Shown: one piece after another, positions 21,602 through 33,106 of the stretch
How the letters are laid out: the number at the start of each line of letters is the position of its first letter
Numbering within the stretch: the stretch's first letter is position 1
Assembly: GCF_001619985.1 (NCBI RefSeq)
Contig: NW_017264206.1
Coordinates: forward strand, 248,001-312,000
Source of the DNA: Xylona heveae TC161
Lineage: Eukaryota > Ascomycota > Xylonomycetes > Xylonales > Xylonaceae
Reading direction: 5' to 3'
Length of the DNA stretch: 64,000 bases
Made by a program: the position numbers and the translations under genes
Notes under the pieces: model-generated
Databases searched by the model: none
The model's input: the letters and a program-made list of their open reading frames with translations, nothing else
Told to the model about the DNA's origin: nothing

Positions 21602-23399
21602 ATGAAGCGCCGAAGAGACGAAGATGACCAGGCTGACGCCTCTGAGGCTTTAGAGGGTGAAGCATCCATTACTGTCAATCGACCTTCTGTAAACGTAGAA
21701 TCAGAATCACAATCTGAGTTCAACACCCCTACGAAACGAAAACGCGGCCGACCGCCAGGAAGTAAGAATAAACCGAAAGACCTTGACGCAACCCCTGAAG
21801 CAACACCAACTTCTGCGCGGAAAACGAACATTCTGTCTACAACAAAAGGCAAGAGACTGTTTGCAACCCCTACTAAATCTCGCGGCAACGATAATGCCGA
21901 AATTGACGCTACTCCGACTGCTGTACGCAATGCGGACCGATCCGCGCGGAAGAAGAGCGCAAGGAGATTAATCGAGCGGACCATGGCGGGAGATGTCAGC
22001 GACGGAGAAAATATCGAAGAAGATGACGATGATCTTGCGAGAAGAATATACGGAGAAGCTGATGGCGGTGAGCCTTGGGACGAGGAACCGCTTGGTCAGC
22101 CAGTTGGAGACGTGGAAGAGGTGGACACTGCTACAGCGGAACCACAAACGCCCTCGAAACGTGGTCGGGGTCGTCCAAAGGGCTCAAAGAACAAACCGTC
22201 CCCGCCGCCCCCACCTGATATGCCGGCTTATGAGCAATACTTTTACGATAATCGGCCTGCTGGAGTAAAAACCTCGAATCACACACTATCCTCTTTAAAT
22301 CTCCTTACGCACGAAGAGTACTTTTCTTTAATTCGCGAATATGTTGACCCACATGAACGCGAAGAAGCTTTTCTCGAAGAACTCCATACTAGATCATTCG
22401 ATCAATGGCTCTTTGAGCTAAATGAAGGATTTAATCTCTGCCTCTATGGTTGGGGCTCCAAACGACGCCTTGCGACAAAATTTGCTTCCTATATATATCA
22501 TTCTCAAACGGAAAAGATTTCTTCCCAAGAATCGCCCAAAATCATAATCATAAATGGTTATGCGCCTAACCTTTCACCTCGTGACTTTCTCAGTACCATT
22601 AGCAACCTACTCTTCCGACATTCGGAATCCTCCACCTCGAATCTCAAACTCGGCGCCCAGCCAGCCGATGTGGTTGATTCGATTCTCTCTCATTTAACGT
22701 CAAAACCCCCGTCTACACCACTCACCATTATTGTTCATTCTCTGGACGCACCGCCTTTACGACGGTCTGCAACTCAAACACTGCTCGCGCGACTGGCTGC
22801 ACACCCGAAAGTGAATCTCATAGCTACTGCGGATATTCCCAATTTTCCCCTGCTATGGGACAGCAGCCAACGATCACAATTCAATTTTGCATTTCATGAT
22901 AGCACAACATTTACTCCATTTGGCCCTGAAATAAGTGCTGTCGACGATGTGCACGAGCTACTAGGCCGAAGCGGTCGGCGTATTGGCGGACGTGAAGGCG
23001 TTACTTACGTCCTCAAGAGTTTGCCTGAGAATGCTCGAAATCTGTACCGCATTTTGGTGGCGGAGCAGCTTGTGGTCCTCGAGGAAGGGGTCGGACTTGA
23101 TATGGACGCTGGCTTGAATGGAACAAGCGCTGATGCCGAGAATGCGGCCGTCGAGTATCGGGTGCTGTATCAGAAAGCCGCGGAAGAGTTTATCTGTAGC
23201 AGTGAAATGGCTTTCCGCACACTGCTCAAAGAGTATGCTTTACCCCGGACTTTTTCTTTTGATAGTTCGATACTAACAGATTGCTAGATTCCATGACCAT
23301 CAGATGATTACATCTAAACGCGATGCGCTCGGCACTGAGCTCCTTTCGGTGCCATTCCGCAAGGATGAGCTTGAGACAATCTTGGAGGATATAATCTAG
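21602..23399 (+). CDS. ORC4: Origin recognition complex subunit 4 with two AT-hooks
   Basis: Subunit of the hexameric complex that marks replication origins and loads MCM. The exons 21602-23232 and 23288-23399 give 580 residues; the second exon restores the conserved EFHDHQMITSK end. The N-terminal 200 residues are disordered and charged, with two AT-hook motifs, KRGRPPGSKNKP at about 47-58 and RGRGRPKGSKNKP at about 187-199. The AAA+-like part starts near EYFSLIREYVDPH. Where a Walker A would be it reads LYGWGSKRRL (about 281-290), lacking the GK[ST] core, so ATP binding is doubtful. ADIPNFPLLWD and the winged-helix C-terminus fit ORC4. The start at 21602 is chosen over an upstream in-frame codon because MKRRRDEDD begins the charged domain. 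Confidence 0.92.
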
Positions 23400-23791
23400 G
23401 CGACAACAAATGTGGTCTTAATATCCCGTAGTCAATGAAATACCAATATACATGTATCTAGCGTCATTGTTGAGTCTAACTTTACGCGAGGCGACAAGTA
23501 GCAGGTACGCATTTGCAGTACAGTAGACGACAGGGACCGTGGAGAGCAAAAGACACCTTGGAACTTTGTCGTCGCCGGTCGATCAGTTCCGTCTCGCTCT
23601 ACTCTCCTCCCCACAACTCAAGCTCTCCTTCTTCCCAATTTCCCTTTCCTCCTTCTTCCCCTACATCAAACCCCCGTCCCACCAAGTCAAACTTCAATCG
23701 CATCCGGCTGCACGAGCCTGGACGTGTTCCTTCTCGACACTCCTTTGGTAATTCTTTTTATGTTAATTCGGAATTCTGGGAGCTTGTCACG
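23400..23791. promoter_or_regulatory. SEC61 promoter and leader
   Basis: A 392-bp stretch with a long pyrimidine-rich tract at about 23600-23670, common in leaders of highly expressed fungal genes, just upstream of the SEC61 start. Confidence 0.5.
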
Positions 23792-25594
23792 ATGAGCGGC
23801 CGTAAGTTTACCATCTTCGCTCCTGCCACGTTTCGCCGGAGCTTCCCACCAGCACTTTTGCGCCTCAACGAACCACAATTGAAACTGACTCGATGGCGTC
23901 TATAGTTCGATTCCTTGATCTGATCAAGCCCTTCACTCCGCTTCTGCCGGAGGTGTCGGCGCCGGAGACCAAAACTCCCTTCAACCAGCGGTTGATGTGG
24001 ACAGGGGTACGTGAGAGATCTCATGCGGAACACAATGTACACAATCAAAGAAGGCGGTGCTGACAATCTTGCGCGTCTAGTTGACTCTCCTCATCTTCTT
24101 GGTGATGAGCCAGATGCCCCTTTACGGCATTGTCTCGTCCGATGCCTCCGATCCGTTGTACTGGCTGCGTATGATGCTTGCCAGTAACCGTGGTACGCTG
24201 ATGGAATTGGGTATCAGTCCCATCATCTCTTCCGGCATGGTTTTCCAGGTATGCCACATGTATGAAGATGATGGAAAAGGGAAATCTATTTCTGACAAAT
24301 GACAGCTTCTTGCTGGTACCCACTTGATTGATGTCAACCTCGACCTCAAGTCCGACAGGGAGCTCTATCAGACCGCCCAGAAGCGTAAGTCAAGAGTAAA
24401 CAATCTTCGCCACGAGCGCAAAACTTACACACGACGATACATATAGTCTTCGCTATCATTCTCTCCTTTGGTCAAGCCTGCGTCTACGTTTTGACTGGTC
24501 TCTACGGCCAGCCTTCCGACCTCGGTGCTGGTGTCTGTGTTCTCTTGGTTGTCCAGCTCGTCGTTTCCGGTTTGATTGTCATCCTCCTCGATGAGCTCCT
24601 CCAGAAGGGCTACGGTCTGGGCAGTGGTATCTCGCTCTTCATTGCGACCAACATTTGCGAGTCTATTATCTGGAAGGCCTTCTCCCCCACCACCATCAAC
24701 ACTGGCCGTGGTCCCGAGTTTGAGGGTGCCGTCATTGCTCTCTTCCACCTTCTCTTGACCTGGGGTGACAAGCAGCGCGCTCTACGTGAGGCCTTTTACC
24801 GCCAGAACCTCCCCAACATCATGAACCTGCTCGCCACCGTTGTCGTCTTCGCCTCGGTCATTTACCTCCAGGGCTTCCGTGTCGAGATCCCCGTCAAGTC
24901 CTCGCGTCAGCGTGGCATGCGTGGCTCTTACCCCATTCGTCTTTTCTACACCTCCAACATGCCCATTATGCTCCAGTCGGCCCTGTCCTCCAACATTTTC
25001 TTGGTCAGCCAGATGCTCTACTCTCGCTTCTCCGACAACCTGCTCGTCCGTCTGCTTGGTGTCTGGGAGCCCCGTGAGGGATCTGCTCAGCTCCACGCCG
25101 CCTCTGGTATTGCCTACTACATGTCTCCCCCGCTCAACTTTAGCGAGGCGCTTTTGGACCCGATTCACACCGCCGTCTACATTGCCTTTATGCTCGTTGC
25201 CTGCGCCGTCTTCTCCAAGACCTGGATCGAGGTGTCTGGCTCTAGCCCCCGCGATGTTGCTAAGCAGCTCAAGGAGCAGGGTCTCGTCATGGCCGGTCAC
25301 CGTGAGCAGAGCATGTACAAGGAGCTGAAGCGTGTTATTCCCACTGCCGCCGCCTTTGGTGGTGCCTGCATTGGTGCTCTGTCCGTTGCCAGCGATCTCA
25401 TGGGCGCTCTTGGCTCCGGTACCGGTATCCTTCTTGCCGTCACGTAAGTTTCCAGTGTCTTTCCATGCCCATTTTTCACCTGTACCATTTTGTTCCATGC
25501 ACACTAACATGTCCAAAGCATCATCTACGGCTACTTTGAAATTGCCGCCAAGGAGGGCGACATGGCCGGCCTCAAGGGTATGGTCATGGGATAG
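23792..25594 (+). CDS. SEC61: Sec61 alpha, translocon channel subunit
   Basis: Pore-forming subunit of the ER protein translocon, about ten membrane helices. The exons 23792-23801, 23906-24006, 24081-24248, 24306-24384, 24447-25443 and 25519-25594 close in frame to 476 residues. The first exon is only 10 nt (MSG plus one base) and splices to [17 protein letters not shown], the universal Sec61 start. Further conserved stretches are [51 protein letters not shown]-like [28 protein letters not shown] and [19 protein letters not shown]. Codon use is strongly biased, consistent with high expression. The chain ends [13 protein letters not shown]. Confidence 0.97.
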
Positions 25595-27249
25595 ACGAGG
25601 ATTGACGTGTAGAATAATTTGCTCGTCTTTTTTCCTTAGTCATTTTTCTTTTTCGTCTATTCCGATTTTGACGACCATGTCGATTAGCTTGTCTTTGTCG
25701 AGACTGACTGATTGGCTGAATGTATGCATATGCATTGTTCATTGTAGCATTCTGTAAAAGGGGGGTTGGGCTAAAACGGATTTAGCCATTCTGACCATTT
25801 TGAGAAGGAAGGGGAAAATAAATGTGAAAAGCATGGGCGGACATGTCGCTCCGGTTTCCATTCTCTTTTTTATCCTTTGTTCTTTCTGGAAATCTTGTAT
25901 CATTTCGGCTGCCGGAGCAGACATTTTTGCCGTCGTTTCTCACGATTTCATATCATGTCAGCGTTTGTTCACGAGGACGTCGTGCGTCGTGCGTCGTATT
26001 ACTTGGAAGATGTGCCAACCTGATGACGGAACGGATTCTCTTCTCTGTCCTGCGTCTTTTCTCTGTCTCGTCGTTTGTCGTTTGACGTGTGGAAAATTGT
26101 TGACTGTCAGAGGTAGAGAAACAGGCGGGTAGGGAATTGGATTTCCGTTTTGTCTCAAATATATATCACTTTTTTTTTTATTTTTACTTCGATTTTTGTG
26201 TAGTTTTATATGTACATGTCACAATCCAATGCTATTATCTGCCTTGTCTTTCTTGGGATCTACCAATGCGTGCGTTCTTTTTGATGAATTGGATACTCTA
26301 TGATAAATATAATGACGATGGTAGTCGGGTTATATAACTAACCGGTAGAAACCGGATTGGAGTTACAGTGTAAATCTCCGCTCGCTTGCCATCCAAGAGT
26401 TACCGGACAGACTAACTTCAGCAGACTGTGGGGCAGCCGTTCTAGTGAGCCGCGAGGCTCGACCTACGGAGCAGCACGCAACCTGTTAGACTTCATGTCC
26501 GCGGGTTACAACGGCTTGGTGACAGCTTTTCATTGCTCTGGTCTGCCGACATTTAATTTCTAGACCAAATGGTATTTGATTGGCAACAGAGATTTTCAAA
26601 GATGATTGTATACTACAATATCGGTCCGAAGTCAGCCATGGCTTGGCATCTTTTGGTGCACATACAGCAAGAGCAAAAGCAATAGCTAAATCAAAGTTTT
26701 CACTGCGTTCTAGACGATCAAGACCGCTGGCGAATTTTCCAGGAAGAAGATTGGAAGTAATTAATCCTTGCCGCCTTGGACATTTCGGCCTTGAAATTTA
26801 TCATCGGGCATTTCTGTGGTGTGCCAGTGCATCTGCCACGCGAAGCAGCCTTGTTCACTCCTGGATCCTTGACAGCACAAAATAAATTTTATTAATGCGA
26901 AACAAGGCCATTGGCTTGATCAGAACCATCATACTGAGGAATTGCCAATTAGCTTTGAAAACTAAGTAAGGCGTCATAATGATTGGATATAGGCAATCTA
27001 ATATGAGGGGTGTTAAAGCGGATCTTATCAGGGAGGAATATCGGGGGGTGGTATAGGACAAGGTTGTGATGTTATCACACCATCGATACTAAATATTGCA
27101 ATAACAGTGGTGATCGCTTGGCATGCAACATGGACCTGCGCAACAAAACATACTTAAACATTTTGCCGTCGAATATGGGCAATCTCAAGCAGGCCGGAAA
27201 GAAGGGAAAAAAGAGAAAATTAAAAAAATTGGGTTGATAAGTCTTCATC
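25595..27249. other. Intergenic, 1.65 kb
   Basis: SEC61 3' region, then an AT-rich interval and the permease promoter. Reading frames are short and unrelated to one another; no repeats of note. Confidence 0.65.
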
Positions 27250-29346
27250 ATGGCAGAATCGCCGCAGAAAGTTCCTTTGCCCAACTACTACCCCAGCGAC
27301 AATGCCAGCGACGACAACAATGGCAAAACCGACCCCTCGGACGGTTCGCTGTCGATTTCCGAGTCGAATATTCTCCAGGACCGACAGATAGGTGTCTTTG
27401 GAGCAATTTCATTGATTGTCAACAAAATTGTCGGTGCTGGGTATGTATATCTGTAATATAATTGAATAAGCTATACGTTTTTATATGAACTGACTTGGCT
27501 GTACTGGGATATGCTAACAATAATGGAATGCAGTATATTTTCGACACCGGCGTCCATTTTCAAACTCAGCGGTAGTCCCGGAATGGCATTGGTTCTTTGG
27601 GTAATTGCAGGCATTATTTCGACATGCGGCGCAATGGTCATGCTTGAATTCGGGTCGAGTTTGCCCAGATCAGGAGGTATCAAGGTGTATCTTGAGCGAT
27701 CATTTTCGCCAACCTTACTCATGACTTGTATTTATTTATTTTACTGTGTCATCCTTCGTAAGTAATCTATCCCTGGGATGAGCCAATGACGAATTTACGC
27801 CAAAACGAGTAGAGAGAAGACTGACGATTTGATAGAGGTATCTGCGAGCAATGCGATTACAGCGTCTTCGTATCTGTTGAAAGCTGCCGGCGTTGCATCG
27901 ACCACATGGAAACTACGCGGCCTAGCTATTGCGGCTACAGGGTTTGCTGTCGGTGTCCATACAGTCGCTCCCCGCATAGGTCGAGGACTGCAGGATGTTC
28001 TGAGCGCAGTAAAGCTGTTTACTCTGCTCTTCATCGTGTGCACTGGATTCGCCGCCTTGGGAGGTCATCTTAAAGTTCCCAAGCCTGATAATTTCAACAT
28101 CCATACCTCTTTCAAAGGAACGTCGAACAATGGATACAATATTGGAACCGCTTTGTTGGACGCTATATTTTCATTCCAGGGCTACGACAACCTCAACATG
28201 GTAGGACAACACTAGATTCCAAAATGTGCCATGGAGCTCACGCTAATATGTGCTGATTTAGGTCTTATCAGAAGTCAAGAATCCGAAAAAGACACTTCGC
28301 ATCGCCCTCCCCACTGCCATGGGTAGTATCACTGTCCTCTACATCCTAGCCAATGTTGCCTACGTACGTTGATTCCCTGGTATGCAGTTGCTCGAGAAAC
28401 TCAACTGACAAGAACAGTTTGCGGGTGTGCCGAGAAAAGAATTCATTGCATCCGACCTCACCATTGCCGCAACCTTGTTCAGAAATGTCTTTGGCCAAAC
28501 CGCCGCATCCAAAGCTCTGCCTGCGCTTGTCGCCATCTCAGCCATTGGCCACTTGCTCGGTATCGCATATACAGTTCGTAAGTCACTCATACCTTTTATA
28601 TCTACCCACATTTGTCATTATGCCTTTACATTTACGTTTGTTATCATGCCAATGCTGACTGGACCAGCCCGCGTGATACAAGAATTGGCCAAGGACGGAA
28701 TCACTCCCTTCCCCAACATTGTCATGCAGAACCGACCTTTCAAAACACCAATCTGGGCCCTTTTGATCCATCTCGGCGTCACCATCATCTTCATCTGTGC
28801 TCCTCCAGCTGGAGACGCTTTCAACTTTATCGTCAGTCTGGCTTCGTATCCGACTACTTTTCTCTTCGCCGCTATCACCATCGGATTGGTCAGGTTACGT
28901 CTGTCCAAGTCGGAAAATTTCTCGTCTGCCTTTACCGTTCCATGGGTCTTTCTGGCCTTTTACTTGGCGGCTAATCTGGTAAGCTTACCCTTATTTCCTT
29001 GTTTCCTTATTTTCCCTATTTTTCTCTTTTTGATATTATGCACTACCTATTTTCCGTTTCTCTCCTTTTACTTCTCTCCTCCGACTGTCTTTACTCGTCA
29101 GTTGCTGATATTCTTTAGTTCCTCCTTATAATGCCATTTGTCCGTCCGCCCAACGGCAAAGGCAGTACCAGCCTGCCATACTGGCTCTCTCCCGTTGTCG
29201 CGCTCGCTATCTTATCCCTGGGCATTATCTACTACCTGATCCGCTTCATTCTCCTGCCCTGGATTTTCGGTTACAAACTCCGCCTGACGGCCGTCCAACT
29301 CCGAGATGGATCGCAAGTGTCCCGGTATAAAATCGTCAAGTCATGA
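27250..29346 (+). CDS. L-type amino-acid permease (Mup1/Mup3-like methionine permease family)
   Basis: Plasma-membrane amino-acid transporter of the APC superfamily, LAT group, probably methionine or another neutral amino acid. The seven exons 27250-27440, 27534-27757, 27836-28200, 28262-28363, 28418-28577, 28668-28978 and 29119-29346 close in frame to 526 residues. A hydrophilic, Ser/Asp-rich N-terminus of about 45 residues precedes about 12 membrane helices. Signature stretches are NKIVGAGIFSTPASIFKLSG (the GxGIF substrate loop), EFGSSLPRSGGIKVYLERSF, DAIFSFQGYDNLNMVLSEVK and PRVIQELAKDGITPFPN. The short cytosolic tail ends RYKIVKS. The exact substrate cannot be told. Confidence 0.88.
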
Positions 29347-30929
29347 TCTTGACGCATAAATGTCGTGGACTCGTGAGTCGTGGCGCCTTTTGGTTTGGGA
29401 AGTTTGGGCAGTTTGGGTGTAGCTGCATTGCAGCATTCATTGGAGCGTTGCAGCAATTGCTTGATCAACGGGTAGTTTAAAAATTTGTTATTTACAGCGT
29501 TTTTTTTACTTTTCCAGTATTTACATCATTTTGCATTATATTTACTCCGTACAGCATCGTTGCATTATACTTCGTACATACATGATACAGCGTTCTCGAT
29601 ATTATACTTACAGCTTTTGGTGTCATTGCATATACACACGGCAGATTGAAATCTGCAGAACCTGTCTATATCTATTTTAAATCTATTCAACTCTTGAGTC
29701 TTGATAAATTACAGTGTTTGCTTTTTCTATTCATTCATTCATTGATTGATTGATTGATTGATTGATTCATTCATCTTTTTCTGTAGATGTCCATCAGGCC
29801 CATAGGCAGCAATGCAGCATTCTTGAACCTTAGGATCACCAAGGCTTTTGATTTTACGTACTACGTACTCGCTTTTCCCTTTTACTACTCCGTACCTGAG
29901 CGACCAGAACCAAACTTAGGTCAAGTACGTGCGGGTCCACAACCCGAAAACGACCCTGTAAAGAATTGGCCCTAGCTGGTCCTCAGTGGACAGACCTGAC
30001 AGGGGGTCGCCGTATTCGAGAATTCCATATACTCTTAGTAGACGACATTCTTAATTGCCAATCATAACGCTGTAGACACGCCATGAAAGGCTTCACAACT
30101 TTTTTCAAATGGAGACTGCGAGGTTAACATATCTACGTTACGTTTCTTGACCAAGACCCACAGCCCGAAATATCCCCACGGAGAAATGTTACTTTTTACA
30201 ATTTACTGTGTTACAGTTTAGTCATACCACCTGAATCCCTGATCCTTTTGAAGTTTGAATGATGAAATTGAACACTTTCAAGTTTCGGTCAGTAGACTTG
30301 GTGTTATATGGTGGGCAGGGGATACCGCATAGACTATAGTACATACGTGTGATACGAAAATCATTCTCGAAAGAAGCCCCGCTGCTCCACACTGACCCGA
30401 CTCCGGATTCCGGAGTCCTATACAGAGGTTTACCGGAACTTTCTCGTACAGAATATTCTCAAATGGCGTATGGCGTATGGCGTGCTACTTGGAAAATATC
30501 ACGAAAAGCTTCAAGATGGGGAATCGAACGACTTAACGAGTCAACGAGTCAACGAGATGATAGTAGGGATAGAGCAGGCGGCAGATGATTGGAAAGAAAA
30601 AAAAGAGGAGATCAAGGATAGGCCGGAAAGATAAAAAGAGAGAAGAACAGGTGGAATGTTGACGGGCTAGAATACTACAAATTGCATCCAGTCCCTATTT
30701 CTCTCTCTCATACTCGAAGATAATTATTTATGCATAGCATCTGAATTACGACTTAAGCATTGCATCTAATTCAACAAATCTTAAATTGAATTACAAATTT
30801 CCAACGCCTGTGTCAACCCGAACAGCAACAATACAATAACACCAATACCAGTGTAAACTCGAAAGAGGAACAATACACTTAATACCAAACGGTAAACCTC
30901 CAGTTGTGAACCCGTTATCAACTCGCACA
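29347..30929. other. Intergenic, 1.6 kb, with ATTG/ATTC microsatellite
   Basis: No gene seen. A tetranucleotide array (TCAT)n(TGAT)n(TCAT)n occupies about 29730-29774. Two copies of TACTCCGTA lie at 29543-29551 and 29886-29894. The last part is the dioxygenase promoter and leader. Confidence 0.65.
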
Positions 30930-32501
30930 ATGGCCACAGCTCAGCCTGATATCCAATATAAGCCCGACTTTGAAAAATTCAAACAATGCGGCCGCCTCCG
31001 GCAGGCAAATGAAAACCTGCCAACCACACTGCCAGGTGGCTTTCCTGCGAAGCTGTCCTCGCCTCTCGTCTGGCATGGCAAGGATATCGAGAAGCAGACG
31101 GACTGGATTTATCAGTTGAGTGATGCTCAGCTGGACGAAATCGATGCCGCTTTGAAGTCATTCAAAGGTAGTCCCTTTCTCTCTTTTTGTCTTCTCTTTT
31201 CTTCCTTTTAGCCCTTTTGCCTCTTCTATTCCCTTTTTACTATTTTTTTTGTCTGAGAGAAACCCGAGGAAACTGGACATTTCATCTGAGACCAACTGAG
31301 GAATTGGACCTTGTACTAACACTAGCATACAGGCCTCAATCTACCCCTAGGACACATCAACCAGACCACGTTCCCCCTTCCTCATCTCCACGCGGAGCTC
31401 CGAAACCTCTCCAAAGAACTGCACGTTGGGCGAGGCTTCTTCGTCATTCGCGGACTCCGAGTCGATAGCTACACGCGCGAAGAAAACGTCATTATCTATG
31501 CTGGAGTGTCTGCGCATGTTGCCGACGTGCGTGGTCGCCAGCAGGATCCTCATTTTACGGGTGGCAAGTCGTTGGTGGTTTCACATATCAAGGATCTCTC
31601 GCGTACAAAGGACGCAGCAAAAGTGGGAGCGCCGTCTAATACGGCCGACAAGCAGGTGTTCCATACAGACGGCGGCGATGTGATTTCGCTGCTGTGTCTC
31701 AACCCGTCGCCCGAGGGCGGGGAGAGTTATATCTCGAGTAGTTGGCACATTTACAATATCCTGGCAAAGGAGCGGCCGGATTTGATACATACGTTGTCTG
31801 AGAACTGGCCTTTTGATGGGTATGTCTTTTTTTTCTTTCTCTTTATTCCCTTCCCGCCTTTTATTTCATTTTATATATTCCCCCCTGTCTGCCTACTTCA
31901 ATTTTCCGGTTCTTCGTTCTATCTTTTCCATTCCTTTTCCTTCTTTCAGAGTTCTTTTCTTTTCTTTCACACCCTTTCCTCTCTTTTCCCTTCTCCCTTT
32001 GTCGCCTTTAGTCCTCCTTTTTCTCTCCAATTTCTTTTCATTATCTCCTCTTGGTCTCCCTTAAACAAGTCTAACTATCGTACCAGCTTCGGCAACGCCC
32101 AACGCCCATACTCCCTGCGCCCCCTCCTCTTCCACCAGCCCGCCACCGGCTCTGCCCCGGAGCGCATCATGATCCAATACGCCCGGCGGTACTTTACCGG
32201 CTTCCAAGCGCAGCCCCGGTCGAGCGATATCCTTCCCATCACCGCAAGCCGAGGCGCTGGATTTCCAAAGGGGGATGTTCAATGTATCAACAACCACAGC
32301 ATTTTCCATGCGGGGAACGGGTTCACAGACGAGCCTGGTAACGAGCGGCACTTAATCAGATTATGGCTCCGCGACTCGGAGTACGCGTGGGATACGCCTG
32401 CCCTGCTGCATGAGCGCTGGGAACACGTCTACAAGGACGTCAAGGAGGACGAGCAGGTTTTTCCGCTGGAGCCGAATGTGCACAAGTCGTTGGGGTCATA
32501 G
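30930..32501 (+). CDS. TauD/TfdA-family Fe(II)/2-oxoglutarate dioxygenase
   Basis: Probable alpha-ketoglutarate-dependent oxygenase of the TauD/TfdA (clavaminate-synthase-like) type common in fungi; the substrate is unknown. The exons 30930-31167, 31333-31819 and 32087-32501 close in frame to 379 residues. The first metal motif HxD is in KQVFHTDGGDVISLL; the distal His and the cosubstrate Arg lie in INNHSIFHAGNGF and RHLIRLWLRD. Other conserved stretches are GRGFFVIRGLRVDSYT and GESYISSSWHIYNIL. Between SSDILP and KGDVQ (about 32220-32275) the protein seems some 20 residues short. The peptide there reads ITASRGAGFP, while the next frame reads SPQAEALDF, which is what the family shows. A local frame change and deletion is likely. 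Confidence 0.82.
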
Positions 32502-32730
32502 GTTTGGGGGTGGGGGCCCCGGCGCATGGACGGTAGAGGAAAGGGATGGGGCTGCTTTTCAATGAGAAATTTTACAGATGTTTGCACTTTATCATCATCA
32601 TCTTTCCTTTTGTCCTTGGGATCCACGTCTCGAGTACTCTGTACAAACTACTTAAAAACAAATAAGCAAAAGTTATTGTCATTTAAATCTCTTTGAACTC
32701 AGTATAGTCGACTAGATTTAACGGTTAAAC
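32502..32730. other. Dioxygenase 3' region
   Basis: Short AT-rich 3' flank leading into the first repeat element; no coding signal. Confidence 0.5.
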
Positions 32731-33106
32731 TAAATTGTAGGCTGGTCTGGTCTGGTCCGGTCTGGGTAATCTTTTTGACTCAACCCATCTATGCATAAAC
32801 CTGGTATAAATATACATATTTTGAGTGAACTACCAGTACCAGCATTCTCAACATAATTTTTCCATTTAATTGTTGATGCACTTTCTAAAGGAGTTACTAT
32901 TTGAAAAGGCAATGCTTTGTACATACAAACTAATAGATTATGGAGACATGTTCAAAAGAGTCAAGAATCAAGACCAAACCAAGATAATCTATTCCTACTT
33001 TTACATTTCTATACTTGGTCTATATATACTAGATTACTACCTATCTAAAAGAAATTTTCCAAAGACTACTAGTTTCTACTGGCAGTAGGCTCCAACAGAC
33101 ACTGTA
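32731..33106. mobile_element. Old, decayed copy of a hAT-like MITE
   Basis: About 376 bp, same orientation as the copy at 34726-35113. Shared words include GGTCTGGTCTGG at the left end, CCCATCTATGCATAAA, CTGGTATAAAT, ATTGTTGATG, CATGTTCAAAAGA and CCAACAGACACTGTA at the right end. The ends align with the other copy's terminal repeats but carry many C-to-T and G-to-A differences, and the flanking 8-mers do not match. No coding capacity. The boundaries are by alignment by eye. Confidence 0.6.

Noticed and set aside
24782-25516. 244-codon minus-strand open frame over SEC61
   Set aside because: Shadow of a highly biased coding exon; it crosses the SEC61 intron at 25444 without any change of character.
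29730-29774. Regular short repeats considered as a CRISPR-like array
   Set aside because: A simple tetranucleotide microsatellite in a fungal genome, without spacers.
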